Assembly (NCBI GenBank): GCA_028565635.1 | Contig: JAOXYB010037595.1 | Location: forward strand, 1 to 13,546 | Reading direction: 5' to 3' | Length of the DNA: 13,546 bases | From: Phoronis ovalis | Lineage: Eukaryota; Phoronida; Phoronidae | Shown: positions 8,136 to 13,546 of the stretch, piece after piece | Numbering within the stretch: position 1 is the first letter of the stretch | Layout: every line of letters begins with the position of its first letter | Translations under genes and position numbers: made by a program | The notes under the pieces: generated by a model | The model's input: the letters and a program-made list of their open reading frames with translations, nothing else | What the model was told of the DNA's origin: nothing | The model's database searches: none

Positions 8136-10664
8136 AATGCAAATGAAATACCTGAGCAGAGAATATGCAAGATGCTGTACATACAAATCAAATGAAAGAA
8201 AAACATCTGACGTAAGTATGTAAATGGTCACGAATCTTTTGTCTCTTTCGTATTTTTGTCTAACCAAAGATCTGTTTTTCGTAAAAGTTGCTGAAAATAT
8301 ATCCTCTCACATACCATGATTACATTTATTGTATAGTGGGTTTTGCTGAATTTCTTGTGTTATTTCATTAATTTATTGCAATCTAATTTTGTTTAGTTGC
8401 TTGAAACAATTTGTTTTTGTTTTAGAATGACGGAGAAAACACCGACAGCGAAGTGGAAGAACTTATGAAGAAGTCTGGCGCAGCTCAACTTGAGACTAAG
8501 CATAAAAGTCCAGTAGAAGAACTGAAAAGTGAGGAAAGACAGGTTGACAATAATGTCAACATAAAAGACGTCAGCAACTCTCGAGCTCGTAGCCTCTCAC
8601 CAAGGGATCGAAGCCGGCTAAGTAGGGACATGTCTCCTGCAAAACATCATCGGCGAGCGGCATCGCCTTTACTGGCTAAAGAGGAACAAGAGCTTATTGA
8701 GGTTTGTTTTAACTGTTTTTAATGAATACACGCAAACAAATGTAGGAAGCCAAGGTATGATAACTATAAAAAAACACCCTTTTTACATACAAGTAAACTG
8801 TTTCATTATTATCACAACAGAGAATCTCAGAAACGTATCCAATTGGTTTACTATGAAAAAAAAAGATGATTTCCACATAACATGTGATATCGATAGCTAC
8901 GTTTAACCTCGCAATTACGAACATACATTAATTAACATTCCTTCTAGCAGAAAGCTCCAATTAATTAATTGGTAATTGTTGACATACTCTAATAAGCCGC
9001 GTAAGCAAAAACAGTATCTTGAATATATTTATTATAATTGTCGTTTTGTAGGTTTCATCTGGAGAAAGTATCAATTCATATCGTGTAAAGCAACGAATCA
9101 AGATTCCTTCTCGCGCCTCAAGTCCATCTCCTGCGCGGTCTAACAGTAGTAATCTGGCTACTACACCAGCCACTAGCAACACTGCTGTCAATGCTGGTGG
9201 GAATCTAAAAACAAAAAGTAACACAACATTGCCAAACGCCAAATTCAAAATGGAGAAAAATAACTGCACTAGTAAAAGCAATACTACGTCTCCTACTAAA
9301 AATAAAATAGAAGACAATCCTTTGCAAGTTATTAAGAGTGGTAAGAAAGTTGAAAGGGACTTACTGATAAATAAAACCAAACATGAGAAGAATTATTCAA
9401 AGACAGTTTTAAGCGAAGAAAGCTGTTCACAATCGTCAAACCATGACGGCGGTAAAACAGCTAAGAATAATAATGTCAGTGATAGTCAAAAAAAAGAAAA
9501 TGACGGCAACACTTCTAATCCTGTCACCGACAAATCGCCAGGAAATGACAGCGCTTTGAGTGAATTATACAGCATGGATGTATTGGCCGAAGTAACTTCG
9601 TATTATCCAGCGGCAGAAAATGAGAAATCTAATGTTCTGACAAACGAAAGCAAATTCAAAGAGTCCGATAATGCTACGTCAGCCGATAAAGATAAAGGTA
9701 CGGCTCAATAGACAGGCGAGTCTTGAATATATATTGCCAATATATAGTCCATTGTAAAACAAAATGACTGTGGTTTATTATTAAAGGATTATCACACCTC
9801 TAAAGTTGTTATCAACCACCATTCATAACAAAAATATTGTTGTTAGCCGATGGTTAGTTTCTTCTTAAAATTGGGTTCCCTGCAGTGTTCGCTATAAATG
9901 GTGCATACATTTGTTTTCCTAAATCAATTTTCTATAACTTTAAGACCGCTAAGTGATAAATTTTATTCATAAATATTAGCTCTGTGAGAGACTTTATAGA
10001 TGCCAGAGAATCGGCAACAATAACAAATGTCGCCACTAGATGGTGTTAAAAGGGAAGATGGTAGCCATTTTTGTCAATTGTGAAAAATTACATACTTTAC
10101 CATTTCTACTAGAAAGGCCTCGACTTTATTCAAGATAATATATGTGAGAACTAGAATCCTATGACAATTACTTGTAGTTGTAATGGTGGAGGGCTTGTGT
10201 ATGCTCAACTTGGTGGGAACCGAACTTTAATGAACCTGTTTCGATTGCCATATGTATGTAAAATTCCTTATTCTGTCACTTAGTATAATGTCTATTTTAT
10301 TTATTTCGTTTGCATTGGTTTTTACCACTGTAGGAGTCATACTGTTCTTAATTTTACAGAATCATTAGACGCAGACAAAATTACCACTTTATCAAACAAA
10401 CAATCAGAGAAAAGCCAAAGCTGTCAAACATTACCGGAGGAAAAGAATATGACAACTGCTACTACTAACACGGAAGCCACAGAAACAAAGCCGAAACCGT
10501 CTGAAAGTGAACCCCTCCGAAACACAAGTTCGACTAGTTCTTTCAAAGCGGCTCTACAAATATTTGAAAAGTCGCCAGAACAAACCCAAAATGACGAACA
10601 TAATACCAAAACAGTGAACAAGAAAATGGTTGGATCAAGATCTAGTCTTGAGTTTTATAAGTAA
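8136..10664 (+). CDS. Ser-Pro-rich disordered protein (4 exons; 5' end uncertain)
   Basis: Exons 8136-8211, 8426-8701, 9052-9697 and 10360-10664 (TAA) join in frame through GT-AG introns of 214, 350 and 662 bp; the first donor is a perfect GTAAGT. From the ATG at 8137 the product is 433 residues. Residues 26-41 are acidic (TDSEVEEL). Residues 76-106 are Arg/Ser-rich with Ser-Pro sites at 83, 95 and 105; further Ser-Pro sites lie at 53, 141 and 143 (SRASSPSPARS). The rest is Asn/Ser/Thr/Lys-rich and disordered, and the last exon has SFKAALQIFEKSPEQ and ends SRSSLEFYK. Repeated Ser-Pro in basic context suggests proline-directed phosphorylation and possibly cytoskeletal binding, which is inference only. 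I do not recognise the family. The start is open: either ATG 8137 is the initiator (A at -3), or 8136 is a splice acceptor continuing the coiled-coil ORF to its left; the latter gives 648 residues. Poly(A) signal at 10710. Confidence 0.75.
9728..9746. repeat. Short perfect inverted repeat in an intron
   Basis: TATATATTG, one spacer base, then CAATATATA: 9-bp arms 30 bases inside the 662-bp intron. It is AT-rich and could form by chance. Confidence 0.4.
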
Positions 10665-10709
10665 TATGCACACTATAAACATCGGTAACCTTTTTCTTAT
10701 CGTCATACC

Positions 10710-10715
10710 AATAAA
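10710..10715 (+). terminator. Poly(A) signal of the Ser-Pro-rich gene
   Basis: AATAAA begins 46 bases after the stop codon at 10664 and is followed within about 30 bases by T- and GT-rich sequence (TTTTTTCGTGG, TGTTTGTTTTATTG), a good downstream element. A second AATAAA lies at 10769-10774. This supports 10664 as the real gene end. Confidence 0.7.
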
Positions 10716-12970
10716 TTGCTAACCAATTTTAACATTTTTTCGTGGAAATGTTTGTTTTATTGATCTAATAAATATAATTGGATAACTATTTGTTTTTATG
10801 GAAACTGAATTTTTATTGAGCAATCCAGAAATTAATCTTTTCGAACATCAAATAAAACGAACTTCACAGTCATATAAGTTTTAAAGTAAAACCTCCTTTT
10901 TGTTCTTTTTTATAAATAAATGAAAAGACAGACAATTAAATGTATACATATTTTGAAAATATATAAAATAACCTAGTAAATATGCAATTTATTTTTCTGT
11001 AAATGAATAGGTCATGAAACGAGCTGATCTGAGGCAATTTTTGATTATAAAAAATAAACATTTTGAAATGCAGAAGTCAAAAGAATATTATTTAAAAATA
11101 CTTCAACATACACTGTTTAAATGTTGCGCAAATAGTCTTTATATGCATAGCTACCAGTCCGTGCCTTCGATATATTTAAATAATGTCCTTTAATTAAAAG
11201 AGGAGCCATTAGGTGGCTTTAGATATAGCAGGCATCTTAGTTTTGCCTGTGCTAACTGAAATATGCGCACAACTGGTTTATTAAGCACATCGATTATAAA
11301 TAAGTAGAACTTCTTAGTTCTTTCAATGAAGCATCGCTTGTCGATTTGGATGTGTGTGTGTGTGTGTGCGTGCGTGCGTGCTTGTGAATGTGTGTGCGTT
11401 ACGAGAAAAAGTAGGAAGAGGAGCCCAACTTTACTAGATCTGCGACATTCTATAGCCTATGTTCCAACTGTTCTACGCATGTAAAATTATATTATTGCAT
11501 GCAATAGTTTTATATATTAAACTATATATCTGCATAATATATTGCATATGTAACCAGTAAACTCATTACCAATCCTTATTTATGCACACATTATATGCTG
11601 GTAAAGATTTCTTTTATTTTCAATATTATTTTAGTCAATATCACTTATTATTGGTAAATTAGAAGTGAATGACCTTTAATAAGAAGTTGCAGCTTTACCA
11701 AAAGGAGACTGTCCGAGAAGTAGGAATAAATTTCAATCTGTAATAGCAATCACAAACTATTTCAAAAATATGAGTTCTTGAATTTTGAGAGAAAAAATAC
11801 GAAGGGCAGGTTAAAATTAAATTACACGCTATTCTTTTACCTAGAAATAGTCATTAGCATTGTAAATACTAGGGGAGATATTTCTGTGGAAATTTATTGG
11901 TGAATCGGAATAACATAAAAATTGTTTGAACAATCTAGTAAATCGTGTTTTTTTGTATGGAAATTTAATTTCTCGGAACTTGTTTTTCTTGCGCTGATTC
12001 TCACAATTGCGATTTTTAGAAATCCAAATATATTTACTAATAATATACTCGCTCAAAATCTATTCAACGAACTTTCATTTGCTTGCGGTATTTATATTGC
12101 AAAGGCTAATAAGAACATAACACTTCACGCCTTTATAACTTTATTTACCTAAGAAATTACAAGCCTTCTGCACGTAAATAAGGGACGCAGAAATTCCATT
12201 ATATATTCATTACCTATTACATTTTATATCTGTTGCGACTAAAATGTACCAAGCTAAATTTTTAATCAAGTTTTAAATTACTTCACAGTAAACGAGGCTA
12301 TTTTTATGTGTTATTCATGTAATGAATTAAGTTTTAGATTAAAATATTACAATTAAAAATGATTGAAATGTAGAATTACAGCAAACAGTTCTGTACGTTT
12401 TTCATTATTACGCCAGAAAATTCGCCTGCTCTATGCTTATAGGATTTTTGGTTGTGTGCAGTTGGCAACACGTGTGCAACCTTCTTGCGATCTTTTGCAT
12501 TTAAAAATCCTTGTATCTTTTTCCTAAAAAAGTGTAAAATTAAAGTAAAACGACTGAGTTGAAATATCTGAACTAGCGTGTTATTTTAATTCGAAATCAC
12601 TTCTCCTGGCTTTACGGAAAAAATTAGCCGCAAATTTGGTTGTTTTACAAGTTGGCATGAGGAAGACATATATTTAAAGCCGAGAATATTTCTAAACGTT
12701 TTTGAGATATGGCATTTTATCCATTAATACAGCCCAATTTATTTTTATTGCTATTTTCAAAAATGTCCTATTTATAGTATTACTCCTTGCTACTATCTAG
12801 GATTTGCCAATAGTTGACAATTTTAATTATTTAAGAGGAGCTATTAGTTGTTTCATTTTGTTCAATGAAAATACATTTCTAAGAAGTTTAGTTTCCCAAT
12901 GCTTTCATCCAGGCACTGTGGGCAAACCGCCAATATCAATAGTGTTCACGGTTTTATACAGTTCACCAGG
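10716..12970. other. AT-rich intergenic region, no gene recognised
   Basis: About 2.25 kb, very AT-rich, with stops in all frames apart from short chance ORFs that lack ATG starts (for example 11922-12152 +). It contains the TG/TGCG microsatellite at 11351-11398 and a 14-bp perfect palindrome TATTGCATGCAATA at 11493-11506, with another TATTGCAT about 30 bases on; the half-site ATGCAAT resembles a POU-factor octamer half. No tRNA, snRNA or miRNA-like hairpin was recognised by eye. Since the next gene starts at 13017, distal control elements are plausible here. Confidence 0.5.
11351..11398 (+). repeat. TG / TGCG compound microsatellite
   Basis: About nine TG units pass into three to four copies of TGCG/CGTG, then an interrupted TGTGAATGTGTGTGCG. 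A simple tandem repeat, likely length-variable and able to form Z-DNA. Confidence 0.9.
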
Positions 12971-12980
12971 TATAAAAAAA
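12971..12980 (+). promoter_or_regulatory. TATA box of the secreted-protein gene
   Basis: TATAAAAAAA begins 46 bases ahead of the ATG at 13017. With a typical 25-30 base spacing the transcript would start near 13000, leaving a 5' leader of only about 15 bases. The other promoters in the window lack a well-placed TATA box, so this gene may be tissue-regulated rather than housekeeping. Confidence 0.5.
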
Positions 12981-13016
12981 TTAGTTTGTTTTTAACTTTC
13001 ACGTTGCAAGATTACC

Positions 13017-13371
13017 ATGTATCGTAAAGGCTTGCCATACATGCTGATAGCGGCCATCCTGATACAAGACCACTGGAATACTGTGAACGCAGGGAAACTC
13101 CCTTACGAAGGGTTTCATGTGTCAGATAGACCAAACATTCAGGCAAGCAAATAATTTCCTCGTGTATATTCATACGCTGAATGGATCATTTTTACTTAGT
13201 ATATTCAATATACGTTTTTGCTTGTTGCAGGTTAAAAGATCTATTGAGGCAAAATGCGATGAAAATGCTGCTGTTTATGCCCATATTGTTCCTGATGACA
13301 GCAACCACATCGCGTATATCAACGTTGATCCCGACGGTACGTTGTACGTTGCACTGGCTTGCATACAATAG
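13017..13371 (+). CDS. Secreted protein, 5' part (signal peptide, 2 exons)
   Basis: Exon 1 (13017-13142, 42 codons) starts at ACCATGT. It encodes a signal peptide: basic MYRKG, hydrophobic LPYMLIAAILI, and a likely cleavage after VNA at residue 25. Exon 2 starts at 13231 after TTGTTGCAG, in phase 0. The intron (88 bp) begins with GC (CAG|GCAAGC), a known minor donor class. Exon 2 reads VKRSIEAKCDENAAVYAHIV onwards. It may end at donor GACG|GTACGT (exon end 13336) or run on to TAG at 13369-13371 for an 89-residue protein. The run-on reading (VYAH, then a second Cys in LAC) faintly recalls a degenerate chitin-binding type-2 domain, but only two cysteines are present, so I do not claim it. If the donor at 13337 is used, the rest lies beyond the window. 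Confidence 0.65.
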
Positions 13372-13546
13372 GGGTTTCTTTACATATTCCAAGTTTTATG
13401 TATGTGTTACCTTGCAAAGTTTTATAGATTGGACCAGATATCGGACTCTAAAAATGCTGAAATTCTATAAGGGGAGATTTTATTTTAATATACCTTTTTC
13501 TTGCTTGTGACCTACCATAGATAATAGTGCAAACAACTGGTGTATA

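Noticed and set aside
8961-9380. 139-codon minus-strand hydrophobic ORF
   Set aside because: It is antisense to a Ser/Lys/Asn-rich exon with good splice sites, and its hydrophobicity is the mirror of that composition.
11200-11398. Minus-strand open frame running from the CA repeat to TAA near 11200
   Set aside because: The tandem repeat is stop-free by nature and extends the frame artificially; there is no ATG and no recognisable peptide.
11922-12152. 76-codon plus-strand ORF with a hydrophobic segment
   Set aside because: It starts at TTG, lies in very AT-rich DNA, and has no splice or promoter support.
12804-12995. 63-codon plus-strand ORF just upstream of the secreted gene
   Set aside because: It has no ATG and overlaps the TATA box at 12971. 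A 5' exon ending CACCAG|GTATAA is conceivable but not supportable.
1-13546. Mobile elements, viral sequence, CRISPR arrays, tRNA/rRNA genes
   Set aside because: No transposase, reverse transcriptase, long terminal or inverted repeat, spaced direct repeats or cloverleaf could be seen on either strand.

Overview
This window looks like a compact, AT-rich animal genome. Genes are split by short GT-AG introns (about 90 to 660 bp), AATAAA-type poly(A) signals are present, and there is no bacterial operon or Shine-Dalgarno pattern. Two recognisable genes, ETFBKMT and a SWAP70/DEF6-type first exon, are animal families. The gene density (about five genes in 13.5 kb) and intron sizes would suit a tunicate such as an ascidian, but I cannot prove the species. 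No mobile element, viral sequence, CRISPR array, tRNA or rRNA gene was recognised.

Layout. (1) 450-542 (-): a 31-codon first exon of a SWAP70/DEF6-like gene that runs off the left edge. (2) 928-2530 (+): a complete three-exon ETFBKMT (METTL20) gene, the mitochondrial lysine methyltransferase of ETF-beta, head-to-head with (1) over a 385-bp shared promoter. (3) 3445-6417 (-): a three-exon gene for an 816-residue, Q/N/S/Y-rich, largely disordered protein. It carries two sequences that fit the PABP-binding PAM2 motif, so it is probably a poly(A)-binding-protein partner or RNA-granule protein. It converges on ETFBKMT. (4) 6837-7484 (+): an intronless-looking 215-codon coiled-coil ORF, divergent from (3) across 419 bp. 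(5) 8136-10664 (+): a four-exon gene for a disordered, Ser-Pro-rich basic/acidic protein. A weak donor at the very end of (4) and an acceptor in front of (5) are in matching phase, so (4) and (5) may be one 648-residue gene. (6) 10665-12970: 2.3 kb of AT-rich intergenic DNA with a TG/TGCG microsatellite. (7) 13017-13371 (+): the start of a gene for a secreted protein, with a TATA box, a signal peptide and a GC-AG first intron.

The two divergent promoters share ETS-like (CCGGAA) and CRE-like (TGACGT) motifs, which suggests housekeeping-type bidirectional transcription. No pathway links the genes: mitochondrial methylation, PH-domain/GEF signalling, mRNA-tail biology and secretion are simply neighbours.

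The most interesting items are the two-PAM2 Q-rich protein, the possible fusion of genes (4) and (5), an antisense 60-codon candidate terminal exon at 7546-7728, and the GC-AG intron. Several exons are shorter than usual ORF cut-offs and were found by reading the sequence for splice sites and homology.
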